From contig CADBGE010000005.1 of assembly GCA_902794075.1 (NCBI GenBank), positions 1-32,207 of the forward strand: DNA of 32,207 nucleotides. Reading direction: 5' to 3'. Source of the stretch: an uncultured Erysipelotrichaceae bacterium (GTDB taxonomy: Bacteria; Bacillota_I; Bacilli_A; RF39; UBA660). Under the pieces are notes generated by a model, which made no database searches, had not been told where the DNA came from, and saw only the letters and a list, made by a program, of their open reading frames with translations. The first letter of the stretch is position 1. Every line of letters begins with the position of its first letter. Positions 12,421 to 23,000 of the stretch are shown one piece after another. The position numbers and the translations under genes were made by a program.

Positions 12421-12628
12421 AACTCCTAAAGGAAGATTATCTAGTAAAAGAGTCTGTGGAGTACTCGGTTGGATAGTATTATTAGTTGGTTTTATGGTTC
12501 TTCTTTTTGCAACAAAATAGGCACCAAGTTTTACTGAATTTTTAATTTGTGCTATTGTTGCTTTATTAGGAGTAGATAGTGTTACTGGAGCATTTAAAAA
12601 GGAAGACAATGGAAAAAACAAAAGTTAA
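12398..12628 (+). CDS. Small two-helix membrane protein, holin-like
   Basis: The 76-residue protein starts at ATG 12398 inside the previous gene (23-base overlap) and ends in TAA 12626-12628. It has a basic N-terminus (RLSSKR), one strong hydrophobic helix at about 19-39 (GVLGWIVLLVGFMVLLFAT), a short loop with one TAG-coded Gln, a second helix at about 46-67 (FLICAIVALLGVDSVTGAF), and a charged tail KKEDNGKNKS. Size, two membrane spans and the charged C-terminus fit a phage holin or a small inner-membrane helper of DNA ejection. 'LLGVDSVTGAF' resembles the end of holin-like proteins from other gut phages. There is no endolysin gene next to it, so a lysis role is unproven. The overlaps on both sides imply coupled translation. 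Confidence 0.65.
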
Positions 12629-13181
12629 ATTAGGTGAAAAGGAATATACTTTATAGATAGCATCAACTAAAGCTGAACTTAGAAAAGGTTTAATGGGAGT
12701 TACCAACCTTGGAGAAAATGAAGGCATGCTCTTTGATTTTGGAGAGGAAGGAAATCATGAAATGTGGATGTATAACACTCCAATTGCATTAGACTAGATT
12801 TTTATTAATTCAGATTAGGTTGTAACTAAAGTTGCTACTCGTGAGCCTAATGATGAAACTTTAGTTGGAGAACCTGATACAATGTATGTTGTAGAATTAA
12901 ATGCTAACTCTGGAGTAAAAGAAGGAGATGAATTAGAATTTCTTGATGATACTAAAGAATATACAATGAAAGTTCTTGCACCAGATGGATCTACTCAAAT
13001 GAATCTTAAAGGTGGTGAAAGAATCTTTAGTCGAAAAAATACAAAAGTGTTAATTCGTCAAGCTAAAAAAGCATATGCTTCTTAGACAGATTCTGATTAT
13101 AAACGTTTAGGTAAAACTATATTCAAATATCTCAATGTTCAAGACACTAACGAGCCAGAATACGTTGAAGTGCCATCCTAA
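12609..13181 (+). CDS. DUF192 domain protein with C-terminal extension
   Basis: The 190-residue protein starts at ATG 12609, 20 bases inside the holin-like gene, and ends in TAA 13179-13181. Residues about 5-110 follow the DUF192 (COG1430) pattern: RKGLMGV, then EGMLFDF (38-44), then W53-M-Y-N-T57 and PIALDQIFI with a TAG-coded Gln at 63. The family's 'GMLF...W M..T..pLD..F' signature is intact. DUF192 proteins are small beta-rich domains of unknown biochemical role and are usually about 110-150 residues. Here about 70 extra residues follow, including LKGGERIFSRKNTKVL and a final DTNEPEYVEVPS, which look like phage virion sequence rather than DUF192. Its place in a tail/cargo cluster suggests a virion or assembly role. 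The domain is clear; the function is not. Confidence 0.85.
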
Positions 13182-13296
13182 TAACATTTATTTTATATAA
13201 GTTTGGAAAATCCAAAACTTAAAGATAATTTTAAATGATATATGATAATGAGATATGTTTGAAAATAAATAAGTAAAACATTTTAATTTTTTGATT
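13182..13296 (+). other. Longest intergenic gap (115 bases)
   Basis: This is the only sizeable gap in the window. It follows tandem TAATAA stops at 13179-13184 and precedes the short Ala/Gly-rich gene. It holds an imperfect inverted repeat, AAGTTTGGA-AAA-TCCAAAACTT at 13199-13220 (nine pairs with one bulged A), not followed by a T-run, so it is a weak terminator candidate. The rest is AT-rich, with the possible promoter element listed separately. There is no Shine-Dalgarno sequence before ATG 13297, in keeping with Bacteroidales translation signals. Confidence 0.5.
13254..13261 (+). promoter_or_regulatory. Possible Bacteroidales-type -7 promoter element
   Basis: TATGTTTG fits the Bacteroidales -7 consensus TAnnTTTG and lies 35 bases before ATG 13297. 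No clear TTTG -33 element is found at the expected spacing, and the region is AT-rich enough for chance matches. The call rests mainly on position: this is the longest gap, ahead of a gene whose codon use suggests strong expression. Confidence 0.3.
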
Positions 13297-13632
13297 ATGA
13301 AAGTAAATTTTAGTAAATTAGAGAAAGAAGTAAAGAAATTCCAGGAGGGTGGTGCTATGCCAGCAGAAGGTGCAGCTCCAGCAGGTGCTCCAGAAGGTGG
13401 TGCTGCTCCTGCAGGTCCTGAAGGTGGTGCAGATCCAATGCAGCAAATTTTACAGGCTGCTATGCAGGCAGTCCAAACTAACGACGGTCAGTTAGCCCTT
13501 CAAGTTTGTGCAGCTTTAGTACAATTAGCACAAGGTGGTGCAGGCGCCCCAGCAGGTGCTCCAGCAGAAGGAGCTCCCGAAGGCGAGCCAGTTTATCGTA
13601 AAGGTGGACGCCTTGCTTATCGTAAGAAATAA
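13297..13632 (+). CDS. Small Ala/Gly/Pro-rich virion-type protein (111 residues)
   Basis: The start is ATG 13297 (MKVNFSKLEKEVKKFQEGG); an in-frame TTG at 13291 is less likely. TAA is at 13630-13632. A basic, helical N-terminus is followed by a low-complexity Ala-Gly-Pro-Glu linker (about 20-47), a compact helical core (PMQQILQAAMQAVQTNDGQL, then ALQVCAALVQLAQ, about 48-80), a second Ala-Gly-Pro linker, and a basic end with RKGGRLAYRKK. It has no TAG codon: its ten Gln are five CAG and five CAA, whereas CAG is rare and TAG common in neighbours. It is also richer in G and C. This suggests very high expression. Small proteins of this layout occur in crAss-like phages near cargo genes; the role is unknown. 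A terminator-like hairpin follows 20 bases after the stop. Confidence 0.8.
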   Translation: MKVNFSKLEKEVKKFQEGGAMPAEGAAPAGAPEGGAAPAGPEGGADPMQQILQAAMQAVQTNDGQLALQVCAALVQLAQGGAGAPAGAPAEGAPEGEPVYRKGGRLAYRKK

Positions 13633-13652
13633 TTTCGATACTTATGAATGAT

Positions 13653-13690
13653 AAGGAGGTATGTAAGTAATTTATGTACCTCCTTTTTTA
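13653..13690 (+). terminator. Rho-independent terminator-like hairpin
   Basis: AAGGAGGTA (13653-13661) pairs perfectly with TACCTCCTT (13677-13685) across a 15-base loop, and the 3' arm runs into a T tract ending at 13689. The next start codon is only 16 bases further on, so no full promoter fits between. It may terminate most transcripts of the small upstream gene and let a fraction read through into the cargo genes. The 5' arm is a Shine-Dalgarno-like AAGGAGG, but it precedes no start at useful spacing. Confidence 0.85.
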
Positions 13691-13705
13691 ATATTATTTC
13701 AATTT

Positions 13706-16700
13706 ATGGCAGAGCAAAATAATGAAAAACAAACAATAAATTTTGCTGGTAGAGAAATTGATAAAAAAGAGTTCGGAAGAAGAGTATAGGCTAAACTTGG
13801 TGCATGGATGGATTATCAGGGGTTACAAGGTGATGAACGTACTGATTTCATTAATGCATTAAATGATAAAATGAATGGTTTATTAAGTGGAGATTATACT
13901 TCTTCTGACTTTGGAGTAATTCAAGGAGGAGCTCCAAATCAAGAAAATCAATATAAGCAAAATGGTTCTCGCAGTGATAGTAAATTTTCATTAAGTAGAC
14001 GTCATGGTTTTAATCCTGGAGAAAATGTAGATGTTTACTTAAATGGAATTGCTGGAACTATGGATGAAGGTGCATCATCTTCTGCAAAATCTTCTAAGAA
14101 ATCAGATTGGAATAAAAATGCTATGGCATAGCAAATTATGGAATCTATTTTTGGAGAAGGAAATGAAGCTTCTGTTGCACAAATGAAACTTTGGGCAGAT
14201 AAATATGATCCAGTTAGCAATGGTGTAAGAACTACTCTTGGAAGAAAAGATTATCTCATTAAGTAGATAAATAATTATAGAGATAAAGTTGCTAATGGTG
14301 AGTACAATTTAGAAGGAGAAGATTAGATTAAAGAATTAACAAAAATTGATAACTTAGTGCAAGCTTTAAATAATGATGACAATTTTAATATGAATAAAGT
14401 TGCTCCATGGTTATCAAATTTGTTATTTACTGAAGAGGATTATTATAATACTCCTGAAGAAAAGAAAGCTGCTGAACAACAAGCTTTAGTTAAAAAAGGA
14501 GAAGACTATATAAAAAATGGAGGTGAAAACCCATATAATAAAGAAACCCAATTAGAACTATGGCAAGCAGCTGAAGACGCTAGAAAAGCATAGATAGAAA
14601 AAAATCAATAGAATGAATTTGATAATTATTCTATTAGAAGTAATACATTAAGAGGAGAACACTTTCTTCCTAAATGGGATCAAATTAGTGATGATAGTAT
14701 ATTTGGAGATTGGGATCCAAATGGTGAGTATGGATGGCAACATATGCTTGATGCGTTATATAAAGTAAATAGAGATTATTCTGGAGATTTAGGATTAGGT
14801 GCTGATTTATATTCTGGAGTTTTAGGTATAGGAGGTGATTCAACTACATCAAATGATACTTTTAGAGGTATTGTTCCAAATAGATATATTGATGAAATTG
14901 TAGAACCTAATGATTGGTTAAGTGGACACTAGACTAAAGGATCACATATGTTTAGATCAGCAAATGCATATAAAGGAAAATATTTATCTGATTATTTAAA
15001 TCATTTTATATCAGCAGAACCTGATCGATTTAGAATTGCTTCTAATACTTAGAATTACATATTACCAAGTATGGTAGATTGGAATAAAGGAACAGCCTAT
15101 CTTATAAACAGAAAAATGAACTAGAAAGGTTCTATTAAACAAGTCAATATTGCTGATTTACTTCCAAAAATTAAAGAGGGTAATCCTGGTTTATATCAAG
15201 AATTATATCAATATTATTTACAATCAAAAGTTAAATCTGCTAAATAGGGTGGAATATTAAAAGCTCAATTTGGTGGAACTCTTATTGCAAATGATATTAA
15301 AAATTCTTAGGCTATTGATGATCAAAATGCTGAAATAGCTTCAATGGGCCAATCTAAATTTGATAAACAAAATTTAAGAAATCAAGTAATTGAAGGTAAT
15401 AATGTAAACTTATCTACTCAGGATTGGATGAGAATTGGTGCTGCAGCTGCTGATTTAACATCCGCTGTAACTGCATTTGTTCCAGGAGGTGGTACTGCTG
15501 TAGCTGCTGTTACTGGATTAGGATCAACATTTACTCATTTAGCAGCTGATATAACAGACCCATCTTTATCATTTGGTTCTAAATTAGGTAATCTTGGAAT
15601 GAATCTTGGGTTAGACTTAGTATCATTGATTCCTGGATTAAATATAGGAGCAGGTGCTGCTAAAATAGTTAAACCTATTGCTAAATTAGTACCCAAATTA
15701 TTACCAATAGCAATAGGTGCAGGAATGGCTCCAGAATTTATTGATGCTCTTAAGAAGGTAGGAAATGGTAAAAATGATTTAACAGCTAATGATTTAAGAA
15801 CACTTGCACAAGGTATGTCTATAATAGCTGGTAGCAATAGAGTTGCAGGTTCAACTTTAAAAGCTAGTAAACTCAATAAATCTGGATATGGAAAAAATTT
15901 TAAATTTTCTACTACAAAACCTAATTAGAAAAAAACTGGAGAGTTTCCAGTAGAATTTGTACATAATGGTCAAACTAAACCTTCTTCACTAACTTTATAG
16001 GATATTAAAGATATTAATGCTGGGGGTAAGGATAATGCATTAAATATATTTAGACAAAAAATTGCTGCTAAAACTGGATTAAAACCAGATGAAATATCAT
16101 TTGCTGGAAATGTAAGATTTGATAAAAAACTTTCATTTATGAATCATAAGTTAAAACCTTCAAGTAATGAAGAAATATTAACTGATGTGGAAAAATCTCC
16201 AGAAATGATGAAATTCTATGCTGAAAGATTATAGAAAAATGCAGAATTTAGAGCTAAACATCCTATCTTTTCAAAATATTTTAAAACTGATTTAGAAATG
16301 TAGGGAATTGTTCCTACATCAAATCCAAGAACTTTTTGGAATAATGATTTTTACTCTCCATTTGCCTTTGGAGTTGGAAAAATGATGCCAGGTAAAACTG
16401 GAGATTCTTTTAGAACTAGGGCATCGTCAATAATTACCAAAGGATAGAAATCAGTTGATGGTAATCCAGCCACACCAACAGCTAAAAAACAAACTGAAAT
16501 AGATAATATTAATACTCAAATCAAGAATACACAACAATCTCTTGATAATACTAATAAAGAGTTAAAATTAGCTAATACTTCAGATAAAAGACTTGGAGTT
16601 TTTGAACGAGCAGTTGGAAGACAAAATAAAATCAATGAGCATATTTCATAGGTTGAGGGAAAAATAAAAGATATTAATAGAATATCACAATTAGAAAGAA

Positions 16701-18100
16701 GATTAAATATAGCTAAAGGTGCTAAAAGATCTTCAAATTCTATTTAGCAATAGAGGGTTGTTCAACAGTTAGAATCAGAAATCAATAGTTTAAAAACAAA
16801 AACAGGCAAAAAAGATTTAAGTAAAGAGTTACAAACTCTTCAAAAAAGATTAAATAATCTTAAATCAATGCCTAAACAAATTTAGTAGAAACGTTTACAA
16901 GAAATAGAAACTAGAATTCAACAAATAAAATCTGCTAAAGCTAATGAATCTCAATTAAAACAAGCTTCTGAAAATGGAAGAAAACAATTAACTAAATATG
17001 ATAAATAGTTACAAACTATTGATAATGATTTAAAGTTTGCTACATATAACCATTATCGTGATTTAGTTAGAAGAGTTTATGGTCTTAAACATGGTGGTAT
17101 CTTAAAAGCTAATGATGGAACAAAGGTTGAAAAACCTAAATAGACTTCTACAACAAATTCTACTACTAAACCTGCAACAAATTCAAATACTAATACTGGA
17201 ACTTTAGGAAATACCTCAAAAACAAATACAGGAACTTTAGGAAATACTCCAAGTACAAATACTGGATCACTTGGTAATCCAAAAAAACCTAGTGATTCAG
17301 AATTTAAAGGGTATGATAATGGACTAAATCCATAGAGTCATTGGGGTATTCCTGAATCTAATTTAATGCTATCATTATTCCAAAATGAAAAGAATAGTTT
17401 AGCTCATAGAACAAACTATGGAATTTTATAGGAGCAATTATCAAAAATACCTTTTCATAAAGATCCAATGATTTATGGTTATAAAGTACACACTAGTAAA
17501 CCATTAGAAGATACTGTTGCAAAAATAAAATCTAACTTTAATTTATTAGGAAGTCAGGCTGCAGCAGGTACTGCTGATTTAGGTAGTGCATTTGCTTATC
17601 GGTTAAATGCTTAGAAAGCAGCTAATGATTAGATCTTCCCATATGTAAAAGAGCAAGCTAATTTTGTTTAGACAGGAGAAGATAAAGCTCGTGAAGCTGC
17701 ATATTAGACAATGCAAAGTTATCATGATACTGGTGAGTTTAACCATGAACAAGATGTTAATAAATATAATAGTGATAGAGATGCTAAATCTCAATACTTA
17801 AGTCAATATGGCAACATTCTTATGAATGATTTAACTATGAGACAAAGAGGTTTGGCTACTACGGCTAAATATAATTATTAGAGAAGTTTATTAGCAGATG
17901 ATGCTATGTATAATTATAGAAGATTATTAGATAAGAAAACTAATAATCCAAAAGATTGGACTCAAGATGATGAGGTACAACTCGCTAGAGCATATAGACA
18001 ATGGATTAAAGTTAATAGATTATCTCCTATTGGAATGCCTTATACTGGATATCAATAGTATTATACAACTAATAAACCTTTTGAAACATTTTTTAATTAA
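13706..18100 (+). CDS. Large cargo/tape-measure-like virion protein (1464 residues)
   Basis: The gene starts at ATG 13706 (MAEQNNEKQTINFAGREIDK) and ends in tandem TAA TAA (18098-18103). Residues 1-510 are mixed helical and acidic. A KQGGILKAQFGG motif (513 on) leads to a long hydrophobic, Gly and Ala-rich region at about 573-690 (IGAAAADLTSAVTAFVPGG, LGLDLVSLIPGLNIGAGAAK, KLLPIAIGAGMA), able to enter a membrane. About 935-1110 is a long coiled coil rich in Gln, Lys and Leu. A second motif KHGGILKANDG (1128 on) precedes a Thr/Asn/Gly linker with three 11-residue repeats, then a helical C-terminus. Membrane-active segments plus coiled coil fit a protein ejected with the DNA, or a tape measure. 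TAG codons are dense in the coiled coil, with a TAG TAG pair at 16883-16888. Similar position and character to a crAss cargo protein; no enzyme motif recognised. Confidence 0.75.
17189..17281 (+). repeat. Three tandem 33-base coding repeats (11 residues each)
   Basis: Units start at 17189, 17222 and 17255 and encode TNTGTLGNTSK, TNTGTLGNTPS and TNTGSLGNP. They form part of a flexible linker in the large cargo-like protein (residue 1162 on). The repeats have diverged at synonymous positions, so they are not a very recent duplication. Confidence 0.85.
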
Positions 18101-18103
18101 TAA

Positions 18104-18141
18104 ATAATCGGGAGGGATTAAAACTCCCTCCCTTATTTTTT
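18104..18141 (+). terminator. Rho-independent terminator-like hairpin before the 633-residue gene
   Basis: GGGAGGGA (18110-18117) pairs perfectly with TCCCTCCC (18125-18132) around a seven-base loop. An outer AATAA/TTATT pairing extends the stem with a two-base bulge, and a T-run follows to 18139. ATG of the next gene is at 18146, about six bases after the T-run, so there is no space for a new promoter. It therefore either limits read-through into the next gene or acts as a processing or stability element. Confidence 0.85.
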
Positions 18142-18145
18142 ATAT

Positions 18146-20047
18146 ATGAATTCAATTTTAAAATTTGCAAAAGGGGGTTTATCTGAATTATTTATATCAC
18201 CTACAGATATGGTAGAAACATCAAAAGGTGAGTATGGTGAATCAGATACCTCAACAGCTAAAAATTCTTCTAGTGCATCTTCTAAATCTGAAAAAGTAGG
18301 ATTAAAAGATCTTTTAAATTTAGCTAAAGAATTAAAAGGCCTTCCTACTGATAGTGATGTTGTTACTAAACAAATATATTCTATATATAATAATATGGAT
18401 TTATATGCGGATGGAGAATTAGATACCTCTCAATTAATTTCTGCTTACCTTCAAACTTTAAGAAGTGTGAGATAGGCACAGTTTAATCAAGAACAATACA
18501 ACGAGGCTAAAAAACAAGCACTCGCTAAAGATGGTTTAGGAGAAATTGCTGTGGATAAATATGGTAATGTATTTGTTCAAGATAAAGAAACTGGAAATAT
18601 GGGACGTATGTCTATAGAAGAATATAAATAGTTAGATAAAAATAAATATGAGATTTTAACAAACTCAAATCTTTTGTATTATAGAGCAAATAGTCCAGAA
18701 TTTGCTTTTAAAAATGATATACTTGGTATAGTAGAAAATGGTGTTGGAATTTCTGAAATTACTAAACATTTACTTCAAGTTGCAAGTAATTTAGGAACTA
18801 ATAGTGTGAGAGATGCTAGATATTAGACACCTCAGTCAGAAGAAATTTCAGAAGGATTGAAGATTTTACAAGAAGCAGAAAAGAAAAATATAAAACTGGA
18901 TGAATTATCAAGTAATCAAAAAGCATAGGCTGAATACGCTTTAAAATATTTATGGGCAGCTTTACCTGAAAATGAAAAAACTGTACTAAAATATAAAAGT
19001 GATGGCACTGAAAAAGGAGCAACTGATTTAATACAAACTTTAATATTCTCAAGAACTAGTTAGAAAGATTCTGCAAATGAATCTGCATCTGGCAAAGGAA
19101 ATGGAAGTGGCTCTGGAAGTAGTTCTGGAAAAGGTGATACTAACGATAAAACTAATTGGTATACAGGTGTACAAAATGCAGAAAATGGTACTGATGGAGT
19201 ATTTCAATTAAATACTGGAACATCTAATTCATTAATGGTAAATGGTACTGTTTATGGAAATATAAAAGATAGTGATTGGAAACCTATTGGTAATGCTAGT
19301 ATGACTGAGGTTATGAATGGTGGTTTATCTGGTATTGTTAGAAATATGTATGGTATATCATTTGGAGATAAAGTTATTAATCCTGAGGATTTAAATGATA
19401 TAATGTATGATAATGGTGGAGGTATTGTAATACCACTACCTACTAAAACAGTTAAAGGTACAAAAGTTGTTGATTTAAGTGTCATTAATGAATATAATGA
19501 GGCATACAGTGAATATAAGAAAAGAAATCCAAAAGATTCAGAATTATTTCCAAAAGATCCAGAATTATTTGGAAAAATATTAGAAGAGCATGGTTTAACA
19601 GAATTGTTAGATGATAATGGTCTTCCTAACAGACAAAGATTCTGTAATTTCTTAGTTGTTTCAGGATATGCTGTTGATAAGAAAAATAAATTTTATAAAA
19701 ATACTGATGGACAAGATAATGACTTTATAGAAGATGTTGATGCCGATGATAGTTTAATTGATTTAATTCAATCAACATTATCTACTGATAGTAAAAAGTC
19801 AAATTATAAAATTGATAAAGGTAATTGGTATGAAACTGAATCTCCAGAATCATGGTGGAATACTTATGATCATATTTATAGAGGTAACTTATATATTCCA
19901 TTATCTGATAATGAAAATTCAGGACTAACTGCCGGAAAAACAGAATTACCATATTACTTACAACATGAGCATGAAGCTCAATATCAAATTAGAGAAAAAC
20001 GTAAATCTGCTTCTTCTGTTACTGGAGCAGATGTATTAAATTTATAA
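18146..20047 (+). CDS. Cargo-region virion-type protein of unknown function (633 residues)
   Basis: ATG 18146 (MNSILKFAKGGLSELFISPT) follows the hairpin directly; the gene ends with three in-frame stops TAA TAA TGA (20045-20053). The N-terminus carries the KGG motif shared by neighbouring proteins. Residues 25-55 are a Ser/Lys/Thr-rich linker and 56-300 are helical. A Ser/Gly-rich linker at about 309-330 (SGKGNGSGSGSSSGKGD) separates this from a mixed, acidic C-terminal domain with strands such as GGGIVIPLPTKTVKGTKVVD and a segment with many Asp around 500-520. No signal peptide, membrane helix or enzyme motif is recognised. Only a few TAG codons occur, all before about 19070. Position between a cargo-like protein and the giant helicase protein suggests it is also packaged in the virion; this is inference. 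Confidence 0.7.
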
Positions 20048-20056
20048 TAATGAGTT

Positions 20057-23000
20057 ATGGCAAAAAATGATTGGATTGTAGCATCATTAAATAATCCATA
20101 GTTTGCTCCAGAAGATATGGAGGATGTTCTTGGGTTATCTATAGATAATACATAGCTTTTATCAAAGGATGAATATGAAAGAAGTCCTTATATTCAAAAT
20201 CATGAAGCATTTAAAAATGAAGACGGTTCATTTAGTAGATTAAAATTTGAATAGTTTTATAATGATAAATTAGAAAATTGGAATAAATTTACTAGTAATG
20301 AACAATTAGACTCTTTTGAATATAGTTTATTTCATACCAGAGCTCAAGCTGATTCTAAAGTAAAAAATCCAAATTTTAGGTTTGAAACAGTATTAAATGC
20401 TGATAGAATTACAACTGGTATAGCTGGATGGAGCTAGGAGTAGGGAAAAAGAATTTTAACTCCTTCAGAAATTGCTCAAACTTAGCAAATTTTTGACCCA
20501 GAAACTGGAAAATATTTGGATGAAACCCCAAATGACAGAGCACTTGCTAATAACCCTTTAAAATGGATTAAAAATTTATTTGAAGAACCTTTAGTATTAG
20601 CTACATACGATAAAGATACTGAGGAATTTGACCCATTCTCAGGTCAAATGGTTACACATAAAAAGGGAGAATATAAATTAAATAGTGACGGAACTTACTA
20701 TACTGAGAAATTAAATGGACGTTCTTTAGCTGGAAAACAAGTAGTTTCAAATACTGATTTATTAACTATTGATGGATCTACTCTTAATAAATATGATTTC
20801 TTTGATTCAGATAGTTTAGATAAGTCGGTTGTTAGCACTATTTTAAAAACTGCAGCAACTGTAACTCCTTTATTCTTAGGTGGCCCTGTATCACAAATTT
20901 ATTCTGGATTATTAATTGCAAGAGAGCTTTCAAAAACATTACCAATGTTATATGGTATGACAACGTCATTATTTGGTAATGAGTCAGAACCAGAATTTTT
21001 AAATACATTAGCAGGGTATGGTGAAAAATTTACAGGAGGAGTTTCTGAATATGGTTCTCAACATACATTTAGTTTTGAACAATTTGGAAAATTACTAGGC
21101 GACGTTGCTACACAGTGGGGACAACAAAGATTAATCGCTAATACAGTTTCTAAATTAAGAAATTCTAATGGTATAATGGAAAGAGCATATGCCAATGCTA
21201 AAATAGAACATGATACTCAATTAGCAAAGGCATTAAATGCTGCAAAATCAGGTCAAATGCCTGAGTAGGAAGCCATGAGAATATTAGATATAGTTAAAAA
21301 AGGTGGTGGCAATTGGACAAATGATTCATTTGGAAAAGCAGCATTAGCTAAATTTATGCCTGCTGCAGAAGCTCTTGTTCATAGAAATTCTAGACTTGGA
21401 GCAGATGCTGCATTAGCTTATATGGCTTTAGTTTCTAATTATGATGTATATAATACAATGTTAGAGAGAGGAGCCACTCATAAAGATGCTTCTATTGTAT
21501 CTTTAATGAGTACTGTAGGTATGTATGGTGTAGATAAATATTTACATTTAGGAGAAATGTTCTTTGATGATTTAGAGGATTAGGCTCAAAAACATATTAG
21601 AGAATATGCCAGGCAAGAAGCAGCTAATTATGCTGATGCTTTACAATTGGGTATTGGAAGACAATTACCTGAAAAAATAGAAGGAAATATAATTAAAAGA
21701 ATTGGTATAAATGCTAAATCAAAAAATGCTGAAATAGGTGAAGCAACTTTAATTAGAAAAGGACTTAATCTTGGAAAAGCAATTGGAGAAGAAGCTGTTA
21801 ATACCATGAAAAACTACACTGAAGGTGTAGCACATCATTCACTAAGTGCTACTGGAAAAGCAATTGGTGAAGGTTTAGAAGAAACTGCAGAAGAATTTGT
21901 TTCAGATATTTCAAAACAATTATATGAATGGGCTGGATAGCTTGGAGTAAATACTTCCATTGAAGATGCAGGTGCTTGGGAAAACTGGTTTGATAGATAT
22001 GCAATGTCATTCTTAGGAGGTGCTATGGGTGGTGCAGTATTCTATGGAGTAGGCCAAGTAGAATCAGCCAAACAAAAATCTAAAAATCCTAATTCAAATA
22101 ATGCTGAAGATGAAATGATTTATTTACTTCGTCAGCATAGAAAAGGGGATATTATGAAGGAATTAGATAAACTTCATAAAGATGGAAAGTTAGGTAGTAC
22201 AAAATTAGGAATTAAATTTGAAAAATCTGGAAATGAAAATGTTTATTTAAAAGCTGAGAATGGAAATATAACTTAGAATGATGCTATTTATAATTTCATT
22301 TTACAACAAATAAATATTTTAGATGGATATTTAAATGAGTACGGTGCTAATTTATCTGATGATGAACTATTTAAACAAATGGTACTTGCTGATGATAGAT
22401 TAATGTCTATAAAAGAATAGCTTAATGGAGCTTCTTATTCTACAGGATATAGATAGAATTTCCAATCTATACTTTCTGATCTTGCAAAAGCAAAGGAGGC
22501 TTTAAAGGATAGTGAAGATAATTTAACTGATTTAGAACAAAGACGTAAATAGGCAGAACAATAGAAAGAAGATACTAAATCTTTATTAGAACAAATAGCG
22601 GAAGCTAATAAAGTTAAACCAACGTTAGAAAGTAATCTTAGAGAAGCAGAAAAGAAATTAGATGAATTTATAACTGGAAAATTATCTATTGATTATGCTA
22701 GAAAAATGACTTGGTTAGCTGACCCAATTATGGCAAATATATGGACATATGGTACATTTGATCAATGGTTAGCTAAAAAGTATAATACTACTTTTGATAA
22801 TTTAAGTTAGGTAGAAAAAGAAAAATATCAAACAGAGTATTTAAATGATTTAAATTATAAGAGAGAATTTGATTCTGATCAAGCATGGGAGTCATTTAAA
22901 CAAGTTGAAAAAGACTTTACATCATATTTAACTAGTTTAGAATAGAATCCACAAGAAATACTTAAAATAAAAGACTCTTTTCAAACTTTATCTGACTTAA

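Noticed and set aside
13653-13659. AAGGAGG as a ribosome binding site
   Set aside because: The next start codon is 46 bases further on and the sequence is sequestered in the terminator stem; Bacteroidales rarely rely on Shine-Dalgarno sites.
17189-17281. CRISPR-like array
   Set aside because: Only three adjoining 33-base units, with no spacers, in frame within a coding linker.
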